Origin: Pseudomonas fluorescens
GTDB taxonomy: Bacteria; Pseudomonadota; Gammaproteobacteria; Pseudomonadales; Pseudomonadaceae
DNA length: 64,000 bases
Direction of reading: 5' to 3'
Assembly: GCA_902825215.1 (NCBI GenBank)
Contig: LR782234.1
Coordinates: 5,845,001-5,909,000 of the forward strand
Below are positions 50,346 to 58,379 of this stretch, one piece after another (the first letter of the stretch is position 1; each line of letters opens with the position of its first letter). The position numbers and the translations under genes were made by a program. The notes beneath the pieces are model-generated. The model worked only from the letters and a program-made list of their open reading frames with translations, searched no databases and had not been told where the DNA came from.

Positions 50346-50448
50346 CTCGTTCCCACGCTCCGCGTGGGAATGCCGCCATGGACGCTCTGCGTCCAAAGTG
50401 ACGCAGAGCGTCACGGGATTCATTCCCACGCAGAGCGTGGGAACGATC
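50346..50448. repeat. Palindromic intergenic repeat, family C
   Basis: The ends are ctcgttcccacgctccgcgt and gcagagcgtgggaacgatc, with an inner stem (gacgctctgcgtc / gacgcagagcgtc). It lies between the convergent genes cadR and thyA, nearly touching both. Confidence 0.9.
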
Positions 50449-50456
50449 AGTGGCGA

Positions 50457-51428
50457 CTAGACCGCCATCGGCGCGGTCATCGGCGCATGATGTTCATAGC
50501 CTTCCAGCGAAAAATCGCTCGGCTCGACCAGCTCCAGCCATTCCGGCTGATAAACGCCAGTCTTGGCAAACTCCGGCACGCGGTCGGAGATTTTCAGTTT
50601 CGGCATGGCGAACGGCTCGCGCTTGAGCTGTTCGTTGAGCATGTCCAGATGGTTTTCGTAGACGTGCGCATCACCGATGAAATAGGTGAACCAGCGCGGC
50701 GTGTAGCCGGTCAGGCGCCCGATCAGGCTCAGCAGCGCGGCGCCTTCGGTAAGGTTGAACGGCGTGCCGAGGCCCAGGTCATTCGAACGGATGTAGAGCG
50801 TCAGGGAAATCTCTTTGGTCTCGACGTTCGGGTGGAACTGGTACAGCAGATGGCATGGCGGCAGCGCCATTTCGTCGAGCTGAGCAACGTTCCAGCCGTG
50901 GAACAGGATGCGGCGGCTGCCCGGATCCTTGATGATCGTGTCGACGCACTGGCGCACCTGGTCGATGGCTTTGTACAGCACCACGTAGGCCTGGCCGTCT
51001 TCCTCGCCCAGGGCAATCTGCTTGTAGCCGTTGCTCAGGGTTTGTTCGATGGCGGCAGTGTTGCTCAGCGGAATCTGCTTGTACGCCGGCCACTTGCGCC
51101 ATTGCACGCCATAGATTTCACCGAGGTCGTCGTCGCCCTGACGGAACGGGTTGGCCAGCCACTGCGCGTTTTCGTTGGCGTTCTGGTCCCAGACCTTGCA
51201 GCCCAGCGCACGAAACTCGGCAGCATTGTTCACTCCACGGAGGAAGCCGCACATCTCGCCGATCGCCGATTTGAAGGCCATTTTGCGCGTGGTGATCGCC
51301 GGGAAGCCTTCCTGCAGATCGAAACGCAGCATCGCCCCCGGAAAACTGATGGTGTTGATGCCGGTGCGGTTGGCCTGTTTGGTGCCGTTCTGGATGACGT
51401 GCGAGACCAGTTCGAGATATTGCTTCAT
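50457..51428 (-). CDS. thyA: Thymidylate synthase ThyA
   Basis: This 323-residue enzyme makes dTMP from dUMP and methylene-tetrahydrofolate. The catalytic cysteine lies in LPPCHLLYQFHP near residue 190, followed by the dUMP-binding YIRSNDLGLGTPFNLTEGA and DAHVYENHLD. The chain is longer than the 264-residue E. coli enzyme, with extra sequence ahead of the active site (about residues 85-150), as in other long-form Pseudomonas enzymes. It follows lgt on the same strand with a hairpin in the 50-base gap, the conserved lgt-thyA order. Confidence 0.96.
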   Translation of the reverse strand: MKQYLELVSHVIQNGTKQANRTGINTISFPGAMLRFDLQEGFPAITTRKMAFKSAIGEMCGFLRGVNNAAEFRALGCKVWDQNANENAQWLANPFRQGDDDLGEIYGVQWRKWPAYKQIPLSNTAAIEQTLSNGYKQIALGEEDGQAYVVLYKAIDQVRQCVDTIIKDPGSRRILFHGWNVAQLDEMALPPCHLLYQFHPNVETKEISLTLYIRSNDLGLGTPFNLTEGAALLSLIGRLTGYTPRWFTYFIGDAHVYENHLDMLNEQLKREPFAMPKLKISDRVPEFAKTGVYQPEWLELVEPSDFSLEGYEHHAPMTAPMAV

Positions 51429-51449
51429 GAGTTACCTGTGTCCTTTGAG

Positions 51450-51470
51450 CCCCGGCGTCGCGCGCCGGGG
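51450..51470 (-). other. GC-rich hairpin in the lgt-thyA gap
   Basis: An 8-bp stem ccccggcg / cgccgggg with a 5-base loop lies just ahead of the thyA ribosome site. It has no T-tract on the minus strand, so it is more likely a processing or translational element than a terminator. Confidence 0.55.
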
Positions 51471-51478
51471 TTCGTAGT

Positions 51479-52294
51479 TTAAGCCGTCGGGGCGAGCGGC
51501 GCTGCCGGTGCGCGACGATAGGCCAGCCAGATCAGGAACAGCCCGCCGATGATCATCGGCACACACAGCACCTGACCCATGGTCAGCCAGTTCCACGCCA
51601 GATAACCCAGCTGGGCATCGGGTACGCGGACGAACTCGACGATGAAACGGAAGATGCCATAGAACAGCGCGAACATCCCCGACACTGCCATGGTTGGCCG
51701 CGGTTTGCGCGAGAACAGCCAAAGGATCAGGAACAGCGCCACGCCTTCAAGGGCGAACTGATACAGCTGCGACGGATGACGCGGCAGTTGCGCCGGGTCG
51801 CTGAACGGCGGGAACACCATCGCCCATGGCACGTCGGTAGCCTTGCCCCACAGCTCGGCATTGATGAAGTTGCCGATACGCCCGGCGCCCAGACCGATCG
51901 GCACCATCGGCGCAACAAAGTCCATCAACTGGAAAAACGACTTGCCGTTACGCTTGCCGAACCACAGGGCCGCGAGCATCACACCGATGAAACCGCCGTG
52001 GAACGACATGCCGCCCTTCCACACTTCGAAAATCAGCGTCGGGTTGGCCAGATAAGCGCTCAGGTCGTAGAACAGCACATAACCCAAGCGCCCGCCGACG
52101 ATCACCCCCATCGATAGCCAGAACACCAGATCGGAGAGTTTCTCCTTGGTCCAGGTCGGGTCGAAACGGTTGAGCCGGCTTGATGCCAGCAGCCACGCAC
52201 CGCCGATGCCGACGAGGTACATGAGACCGTACCAGTGGATTTTCAGCGGACCGATGGCCAGGGCCACCGGGTCGATCTGCGGGTAAGGCAGCAT
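51479..52294 (-). CDS. lgt: Prolipoprotein diacylglyceryl transferase Lgt
   Basis: This 271-residue inner-membrane enzyme transfers diacylglycerol to the lipobox cysteine of prolipoproteins, the first step of lipoprotein maturation. The signature GRIGNFINAELWGK (about residues 143-156) is intact, together with GGRLGYVLFYD and the conserved His in FHGGFIGVM. About seven membrane segments can be drawn. Start ATG 52294 is clear. It precedes thyA in the usual gene order. Confidence 0.96.
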   Translation of the reverse strand: MLPYPQIDPVALAIGPLKIHWYGLMYLVGIGGAWLLASSRLNRFDPTWTKEKLSDLVFWLSMGVIVGGRLGYVLFYDLSAYLANPTLIFEVWKGGMSFHGGFIGVMLAALWFGKRNGKSFFQLMDFVAPMVPIGLGAGRIGNFINAELWGKATDVPWAMVFPPFSDPAQLPRHPSQLYQFALEGVALFLILWLFSRKPRPTMAVSGMFALFYGIFRFIVEFVRVPDAQLGYLAWNWLTMGQVLCVPMIIGGLFLIWLAYRRAPAAPLAPTA

Positions 52295-52364
52295 TGCGAC
52301 TCCTCGTAAGAGTGAAACCAGAATTCCCGGGCGACGCTGCCACCACAGGATTAAGCCAGGATTT

Positions 52365-53147
52365 TTACAGCAGGAAGCTCAACCCGACGCTGAACAGCAA
52401 AGCGGCGAACAGCCGTTTCAGCAAGCGCGGCGACAACCTGTGCGCCAGACGTGCGCCGAGACGGGCGAAGACCATGCTGGTCAGGGCAATGCCCAACAAC
52501 GCCGGCAAATACACAAAACCGAGACTATGCGGTGGCAACAACGGATCGTGCCACCCCAGAATCATGAAACTTGCCGCACTGGCCAAAGCGATCGGCAGCC
52601 CACAGGCCGACGACGTCGCCACGGCCTGCTGGATCGGCACGCTGCGCCAGGTCAGAAACGGCACGGTCAGCGAGCCGCCACCAATACCGAAAATCGCCGA
52701 AGCCCAGCCAATCACCGTGCCCGCCGCAGTCAGACCGAGTTTACCCGGCACCGTGCGGCTGGCCTTGGGTTTGACGTCCAGCGCCAGTTGCACGGAGACC
52801 AACAGGGCGAACACGCCGATGATCTTCTGCAGGTTCGGCCCGGAAATCGCCTCGGCCGTCAGCGCTCCAAAACCGGCCCCGAGCAGAATGCCGACGGTCA
52901 TCCACATGAAGATCGGCCAGCGCACCGCCCCCCGACGATGATGCTCACGCACGGCGTTGACCGAGGTGAAGATGATCGTTGCCAGCGACGTGCCGACCGC
53001 CAGATGCGTGAGGATCGACTGATCGAAACCCTGCAGGGTGAAACTGAACACCAGCACCGGGACGATAATGATCCCGCCGCCGACGCCAAACAGCCCGGCC
53101 AGTACGCCCGCACAGGCGCCCAGCGCCAGATAGAGCAGAAATTCCAC
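52365..53147 (-). CDS. TauE/SafE-family sulfite/anion exporter
   Basis: This 260-residue membrane protein has the TauE/SafE pattern: N-terminal GACAGVLAGLFGVGGGIIIVPVL and the second internal copy GTVIGWASAIFGIGGGSLTVPFL, with about eight membrane helices. A GTG start at 53147 is preferred because GGGGAG lies 9 bases upstream; an upstream ATG at 53168 or 53258 would add a non-hydrophobic leader. Transport of sulfonates or sulfite is known for relatives, but specificity here cannot be told. It precedes lgt on the same strand. Confidence 0.85.
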   Translation of the reverse strand: MEFLLYLALGACAGVLAGLFGVGGGIIIVPVLVFSFTLQGFDQSILTHLAVGTSLATIIFTSVNAVREHHRRGAVRWPIFMWMTVGILLGAGFGALTAEAISGPNLQKIIGVFALLVSVQLALDVKPKASRTVPGKLGLTAAGTVIGWASAIFGIGGGSLTVPFLTWRSVPIQQAVATSSACGLPIALASAASFMILGWHDPLLPPHSLGFVYLPALLGIALTSMVFARLGARLAHRLSPRLLKRLFAALLFSVGLSFLL

Positions 53148-53279
53148 GAGCGTCTCCCCAGACCGCATCCGCAAAACAGGAGCGGCATGGTAACGGATGC
53201 ACACCCTTTGGCTCCACTGGCGATGGATGCACGGACGCCGGATGCGTAGAGTGAGCAAAAATCACACAAGGACCACCTT

Positions 53280-54026
53280 ATGTGCCTGATCGTTTTCGCC
53301 TGGCGCCCGGGCCATGCCCAGCCGCTGATCGTCGCGGCCAACCGAGACGAGTTCTACGCCCGGCCGAGCCTGCCACTCGCGCCCTGGCCGGAGGCGCCGC
53401 AAGTGCATGCCGGGCGGGACCTGGAGGCCGGCGGCACCTGGCTGGGGATTGGCGCTAACGGGCGCTTTGCCGCGCTGACCAACATTCGCGATCCGCAGCA
53501 GCCGCCGGCGCTGAAGTCGCGCGGGGAGCTGGTGGCGCGTTTTCTCAGCGGCAATGCGTCGATTGATGATTATTTGAGCGATGTGGTTGGCCGCGCCGGG
53601 GAATATGCCGGGTTCAATTTGCTGCTCGGCAATAGTCACGAGCTGTGGCATTTCAATGCGCGGGCGTCCGAGCCGGTGATGCTCGCTCCGGGGGTTTATG
53701 GCTTGTCCAACGCCGGGCTCGATACGCCGTGGCCGAAACTGCTCAAGGCCAAAGCGGCACTGAACGCCGTGCTGGACGATCCGCAGCCGGAGCGGTTGCT
53801 GGAATTATTGAGTGATGCACAGACGCCGCCCGAAGCCGAGTTGCCGGATACCGGGGTGGGGATGGCGACTGAAGCGCTGCTGTCGAGTGTGTTTATTGCC
53901 AGCCAGAGTTACGGGACGCGGGCGAGTACGGCGCTGGTGGTGCAGGCGGATGGGACGCGGCGGATGGTTGAGCGCAGTTTTGGTCCGTATGGGGGGCATC
54001 TTGGCGAGGTGGAGATTTGTGTTTAG
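53280..54026 (+). CDS. NRDE (TANGO2-like) family protein
   Basis: This 248-residue protein starts MCLIVFAWRP, with Cys2 exposed after Met removal, and has the defining VAANRDEFYARP motif at about residues 18-29. These are the features of the NRDE/TANGO2 family, whose N-terminal cysteine suggests an Ntn-hydrolase-like fold. Members have been linked to heme handling in other organisms, but no role is established in Pseudomonas. It is divergent from the TauE/SafE-type gene and followed by a 177-bp inverted-repeat element. Confidence 0.88.
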   Translation: MCLIVFAWRPGHAQPLIVAANRDEFYARPSLPLAPWPEAPQVHAGRDLEAGGTWLGIGANGRFAALTNIRDPQQPPALKSRGELVARFLSGNASIDDYLSDVVGRAGEYAGFNLLLGNSHELWHFNARASEPVMLAPGVYGLSNAGLDTPWPKLLKAKAALNAVLDDPQPERLLELLSDAQTPPEAELPDTGVGMATEALLSSVFIASQSYGTRASTALVVQADGTRRMVERSFGPYGGHLGEVEICV

Positions 54027-54036
54027 TAAAAGCTTA

Positions 54037-54213
54037 CCCTCACCCCAGCCCTCTCCCCGAGGGAGAGGGGGCCGACCGAGGTGTCTGAAGTTGTTCATCG
54101 ACCTGAAAGCCCGAGTCGATTATGGATTCGGCAAAAATTTTTCAAGCCGGAGAAATTCCACAGCCTCCCCCAATCAGTCCCCTCTCCCCCTGGGAGAGGG
54201 TTAGGGTGAGGGG
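54037..54213. repeat. 177-bp element with 39-bp terminal inverted repeats
   Basis: The ends are CCCTCACCC...-type 39-base inverted repeats matching in 33 of 39 positions. Each end is itself a hairpin (ccctctccc / gggagaggg), so the element can form one hairpin or two. The middle about 100 bases are unique and non-coding. It lies between the convergent NRDE gene and ptsP. The layout is MITE-like. Confidence 0.85.
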
Positions 54214-54223
54214 CTTTTGATCT

Positions 54224-56503
54224 TCAGAGCGCTTTGTTAACCACCGGCGCATTCATCTTCGCCAACCCAAGATTCTTCAGCGCCAATTGCAACGAGCTGT
54301 GGATAACTTGCGGGTTATCGATGGTCATCAACTCCGCCAACAATTCCTGCGCCTTGCTCAGATTGACCTGACGCAGCATCCACTTGACCTTCGGCAAGTT
54401 GGTGGCGTTCATCGACAGGCTGTCGAACCCCATCGCCATCAACAGCACCGCCGCCGCCGGGTCACCGGCCATCTCGCCGCAGATACTCACCGGTTTGCCT
54501 TCGGCATGCGCATCACGCACGACAGTTTGCAGGGCTTGCAGCACCGCCGGGTGCAGGTAGTCGTAGAGGTCGGCCACCCGCGGGTTATTACGGTCGACCG
54601 CCAGCAGGTACTGGGTCAGGTCGTTGGAACCGACCGAGAGGAAGTCGACCATCCGCGCCAGTTCTTTGGTCTGGTACACCGCGGCGGGGATTTCGATCAT
54701 CACGCCGATCGGCGGCATCGGCACGTCGGTGCCTTCGTCGCGCACTTCGCCCCAGGCCCGGTGAATCAGGTGCAGGGCTTCTTCGAGTTCGTGGGTGCCG
54801 GAGATCATCGGCAGCAGAATCCGCAGGTTGTTCAGGCCTTCGCTGGCCTTGAGCATTGCACGGGTCTGCACCAGGAAGATTTCCGGGTGGTCGAGGGTGA
54901 CGCGAATGCCGCGCCAGCCGAGGAACGGGTTGTCTTCCTTGATCGGGAAGTACGACAGCGACTTGTCGCCGCCGATGTCGAGGCTGCGCATGGTCACCGG
55001 CTGCGGATGGAACGCGGCGAGCTGCTCACGGTAGATCGCCAGTTGTTCCTTCTCGCTCGGGAAGCGCTGGTTGATCATGAACGGCACTTCGGTGCGGTAC
55101 AGACCAACGCCTTCGGCGCCACGCTTCTGCGCCCGCGCCACATCGGCGAGCAGACCGGTGTTGACCCACAACGGCATGCGGTGGCCGTCGAGGGTCACGC
55201 ACGGCAGATCGCGCAGGGCGTCGAGGCCCAGCGCCAGTTGTTTCTCTTCTTCGACAATTTCCGCGAACTGCTTGCGCAGCACTTCGCTCGGGTTGGTGTA
55301 GACCTCCCCGCGTACGCCGTCGACGATCATTTCGATGCCGTCGACCTTGGCGTACGGCAGATCGACCAGACCCATTACCGTCGGAATGCCCATGGCCCGG
55401 GCGAGGATCGCGACGTGGGAGTTACCCGAACCAAGTACCGACACCAGACCGACCAGCGTGCCTTCAGGCACTTCGCCAAGCATCGCCGGGGTCAGTTCTT
55501 CACTGACCAGAATGGTTTTTTCCGGGTAGACCAGATTCTGCTGGCGCTCTTCCTGCAAATAGGCCAGCAGGCGGCGGCCGAGGTCTTTGACGTCCGAGGC
55601 GCGCTCACGCAGGTAAGCGTCGTCCATCAGTTCGAAACGGTTGACGTGATCGGTGACCACCTGACGCAGCGCGCCCTGGGCCCACTGGCCGGTCTTGATC
55701 ACCGTGGTGACTTCGCTGCCCAGCGAGGCATCGTCGAGCATCATCAGGTAGACGTCGAACAGCGCCCGTTCTTCCGGGCGCAACTGGGTCGCGAGTTTGG
55801 CCGACAGCGTGCGCATGTCGGCACGCACGCCTTCGATAGCAGTCTTGAACAGCGCCAGCTCGGCGTCGATGTCGGTGATGGTCTTGTCCGGGACCACGTC
55901 CAGATCGGCCGGCGGCAGCATGACCACCGCGGTACCGACCGCCGCCCCCGGCGAGCCCGGCACGCCGACGAACTTGGCTTCCTGAATGCCCTTGCCCTGC
56001 CGGCCCAGGCCGCGGATCGAACCGGTGGCCTCGGCGTGGGCGATCACCCCGGCGAGCTGTGCGCTCATGGTCACGAGGAAGGCTTCTTCGCCCTCGTCGA
56101 ACTGACGGCGTTCTTTTTGCTGGATGACCAGCACGCCGACCACGCGGCGGTGGTGAATGATCGGTGCACCGAGGAACGAGGCGTAGCGCTCTTCACCGGT
56201 TTCGGCGAAATAGCGATAGCGCGGGTGGTCCGCGGCGTTTTCGAGGTTCAGGGGTTCTTCACGCGTGCCGACCAGACCGACCAGACCTTCGTTGGGTGCC
56301 ATGCTGACCTTGCCGATCGAGCGCTTGTTCAAGCCCTCGGTGGCCATCAGGACGAAGCGGTTGGTCTCGGGATCAAGCAGGTAGACCGAGCAGACCTGGC
56401 TGCCCATGGCCTCTTTGACGCGCAACACAATAATCCCCAACGCCGCCTTGAGATCCTTGGCGGAGTTAACTTCCTGGACGATCTTGCGCAGCGTATTGAG
56501 CAT
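54224..56503 (-). CDS. ptsP: Phosphoenolpyruvate-protein phosphotransferase PtsP (EI-Ntr)
   Basis: This 759-residue protein is the first enzyme of the nitrogen phosphotransferase system. An N-terminal GAF domain (about residues 1-160, VCSVYLLDPETNRFVL) senses small molecules, thought to include glutamine. The EI core follows, with active His near residue 360 in GSGNSHVAILARAMGIPTV, then the PEP-binding barrel (RTEVPFMINQRFPSE, SLDIGGDKSL, SVGSNDLTQYLLAVDRNN). The final cysteine is in SICGEMAGDP. It passes phosphate to NPr and EIIA-Ntr. It is downstream of rppH, 22 bases away on the same strand, a conserved order. Confidence 0.96.
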   Translation of the reverse strand: MLNTLRKIVQEVNSAKDLKAALGIIVLRVKEAMGSQVCSVYLLDPETNRFVLMATEGLNKRSIGKVSMAPNEGLVGLVGTREEPLNLENAADHPRYRYFAETGEERYASFLGAPIIHHRRVVGVLVIQQKERRQFDEGEEAFLVTMSAQLAGVIAHAEATGSIRGLGRQGKGIQEAKFVGVPGSPGAAVGTAVVMLPPADLDVVPDKTITDIDAELALFKTAIEGVRADMRTLSAKLATQLRPEERALFDVYLMMLDDASLGSEVTTVIKTGQWAQGALRQVVTDHVNRFELMDDAYLRERASDVKDLGRRLLAYLQEERQQNLVYPEKTILVSEELTPAMLGEVPEGTLVGLVSVLGSGNSHVAILARAMGIPTVMGLVDLPYAKVDGIEMIVDGVRGEVYTNPSEVLRKQFAEIVEEEKQLALGLDALRDLPCVTLDGHRMPLWVNTGLLADVARAQKRGAEGVGLYRTEVPFMINQRFPSEKEQLAIYREQLAAFHPQPVTMRSLDIGGDKSLSYFPIKEDNPFLGWRGIRVTLDHPEIFLVQTRAMLKASEGLNNLRILLPMISGTHELEEALHLIHRAWGEVRDEGTDVPMPPIGVMIEIPAAVYQTKELARMVDFLSVGSNDLTQYLLAVDRNNPRVADLYDYLHPAVLQALQTVVRDAHAEGKPVSICGEMAGDPAAAVLLMAMGFDSLSMNATNLPKVKWMLRQVNLSKAQELLAELMTIDNPQVIHSSLQLALKNLGLAKMNAPVVNKAL

Positions 56504-56525
56504 GGCTCGGGGTCGAACTCCGTCG

Positions 56526-57005
56526 TCAGTCGCGCGCTAAAAGGCGCGGGGCAAGCTCTTTGAGAGCGCGTCGATACACCTCGCGCTTGAATGTCACCAC
56601 CTGGCCCAACGGATACCAATAGCTGACCCAGCGCCAGCCATCGAATTCCGGTTTACCGGTCAAATCCATCCGCACCCGCTGCTCGTTGGAGATCAGGCGC
56701 AGGAGAAACCATTTCTGTTTCTGGCCGATGCACAGCGGTTGGCTGTGGGTACGCACCAGGCGTTGCGGCAAACGATAGCGCAACCAGCCCCGGGTACAGG
56801 CCAGTATTTCAACATCTTCACGTTCCAGGCCAACTTCTTCGTTCAGCTCGCGGTACAAGGCGTCTTCCGGCGTCTCCTCGGGGTTGATTCCCCCTTGCGG
56901 AAACTGCCAGGCGTCCTGATTGATACGGCGAGCCCATAGCACCTGGCCGGCGTCATTCGTCAGAATGATCCCGACATTGGGACGGAAACCATCGGGGTCG
57001 ATCAC
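56526..57005 (-). CDS. rppH: RNA pyrophosphohydrolase RppH
   Basis: This 159-residue Nudix hydrolase removes pyrophosphate from 5'-triphosphate mRNA ends, starting decay. The Nudix box [24 protein letters not shown] is complete (about residues 38-60). A GTG start at 57005 ([15 protein letters not shown]) gives the standard N-terminus; upstream frames in this region are not family-like. It precedes ptsP on the same strand, as in other gammaproteobacteria. It is divergent from the HAD gene. Confidence 0.95.
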
Positions 57006-57148
57006 GGCAACAACCTCGCAAACGCATGTCGCCGCATTGTTCCACAAAGGTTGATCAGGCGGCAACGAAGCTTCCGAGCTTATGTGCACTCTTGTGAAAA
57101 GACCGTATTCTTGTCGCCTTTTTACTGACTTTTCAGCGGGTAACTGCA

Positions 57149-57805
57149 ATGCGCCTGGCTCTATTCGATTTGGACAACACCCTTCTGGGCGGCGACAGCG
57201 ATCACGCCTGGGGCGACTATCTGTGCGAGCGCGGCTTCCTCGATCCGATCGCCTACAAGGCGCGCAACGACGAGTTCTATCAGGATTACCTGGCCGGCAA
57301 GCTGGATAACGCGGCATACCTGAATTTCTGCCTGGAGATCCTCGGCCGCACGGAAATGGCCGTGCTCGACGCCTGGCACAGCGATTACATGCGCGACTGC
57401 ATCGAGCCGATCATGCTGCCCAAGGCGCTGGAACTGCTGAAAAAGCACCGCGACGCTGGTGACAAACTGGTGATCATCACCGCGACCAACCGCTTTGTCA
57501 CCGCACCGATTGCCGTTCGCCTGGGCGTGGAAACCCTGATCGCCACCGAATGCGAAATGATCGACGGCCGCTACAGCGGGCGCAGCACCGACATTCCGTG
57601 CTTCCGTGAGGGCAAGGTGACGCGTTTGAATCGTTGGCTCGAAGAGACCGGCTATTCGCTGGAGGGCAGTTATTTCTACAGCGATTCGATGAATGACTTG
57701 CCGTTGCTGGAGCAGGTGGCGAATCCGGTGGCGGTTGATCCGGACCCGAATCTGCGCGCCGAGGCCGAGAAGCGCGGTTGGCCGGTGATCAGTCTTCGCG
57801 GCTGA
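57149..57805 (+). CDS. HAD-superfamily subfamily IB phosphatase
   Basis: This 218-residue enzyme has the HAD nucleophile motif LFDLDNTLLGGDSD (residues 4-17), the second motif VIITATNRFV, and the metal-binding third motif YSDSMNDLPLL near residue 173, all typical of the SerB-like HAD-IB branch. Some proteins of this type dephosphorylate histidinol phosphate or phosphoserine; the sequence does not decide the substrate. It is divergent from rppH and followed by a family B REP pair. Confidence 0.87.
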   Translation: MRLALFDLDNTLLGGDSDHAWGDYLCERGFLDPIAYKARNDEFYQDYLAGKLDNAAYLNFCLEILGRTEMAVLDAWHSDYMRDCIEPIMLPKALELLKKHRDAGDKLVIITATNRFVTAPIAVRLGVETLIATECEMIDGRYSGRSTDIPCFREGKVTRLNRWLEETGYSLEGSYFYSDSMNDLPLLEQVANPVAVDPDPNLRAEAEKRGWPVISLRG

Positions 57806-57811
57806 AATGGC

Positions 57812-57903
57812 CATCGCTGGCAAGCCAGCTCCCACAGGTTTTTCGGCTGGTCACACAATCTGTGTTCACTGAAAATCCTTGTGGGAGCTGGCTTGCCAGC
57901 GAT
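57812..57903. repeat. REP pair, family B
   Basis: Inverted copies catcgctggcaagccagctc and gagctggcttgccagcgat with about 45 bases between. Lies between the convergent HAD and DUF2269 genes. Confidence 0.88.
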
Positions 57904-57925
57904 AGCGGCGACGCGGTCTCAAGCC

Positions 57926-58339
57926 TTAAACCGGCTTGGCCCCCATCAACCCCGCGATGGCGAGAAATCCAACGCTGCTGACAATCGCCAGCGCCAGATT
58001 GAATCTGCGATTGCCCGCCCCGGTTGTCCACAACCGATCCAGCCGTACCAGCAGCCACACCGCACTGAACGTGGCCACCGCATAGATCACGCTGGACCCC
58101 AGAATCCACAATTGCCCCAATGGCCAGCCAATCAGGTGCACCAGCCACCAGCCGGTAAACGGCATGCTGAGGATACCTAGCAGCATCAGACACCAAATAA
58201 ACAGCCACGGCCGCCGCATCGTCGTGGCCGGCCCTTCGCTGCGATTACGCCAGGTCAGAACGGCGAGCAACAGCCCGCTCGCGAGGATGACCACGGTCGC
58301 GACGACGTGAAGGACCTTCAGGGTTGTCAGGGTTTCCAT
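57926..58339 (-). CDS. DUF2269 family membrane protein
   Basis: This 137-residue protein has four membrane helices (VLHVVATVVILASGLLLAVL, then segments near 45-65, 75-98 and 115-133). The N-terminal His in LKVLHVV and the small size fit the DUF2269 type of predicted heme- or redox-linked integral membrane proteins. Function unknown. It is downstream of ilvA's convergent partner and on the same strand as ilvA, with only 40 bases between the ilvA stop and its start. Confidence 0.75.
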   Translation of the reverse strand: METLTTLKVLHVVATVVILASGLLLAVLTWRNRSEGPATTMRRPWLFIWCLMLLGILSMPFTGWWLVHLIGWPLGQLWILGSSVIYAVATFSAVWLLVRLDRLWTTGAGNRRFNLALAIVSSVGFLAIAGLMGAKPV

Positions 58340-58379
58340 GCGTTTCTCTTCCTTGGGCCATGCCCTTCAGCGTAGCCGC

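Noticed and set aside
54287..56563. A 758-codon plus-strand open frame opposite ptsP
   Set aside because: It mirrors ptsP almost completely. ptsP has all domain and active-site motifs; the antisense frame has none.
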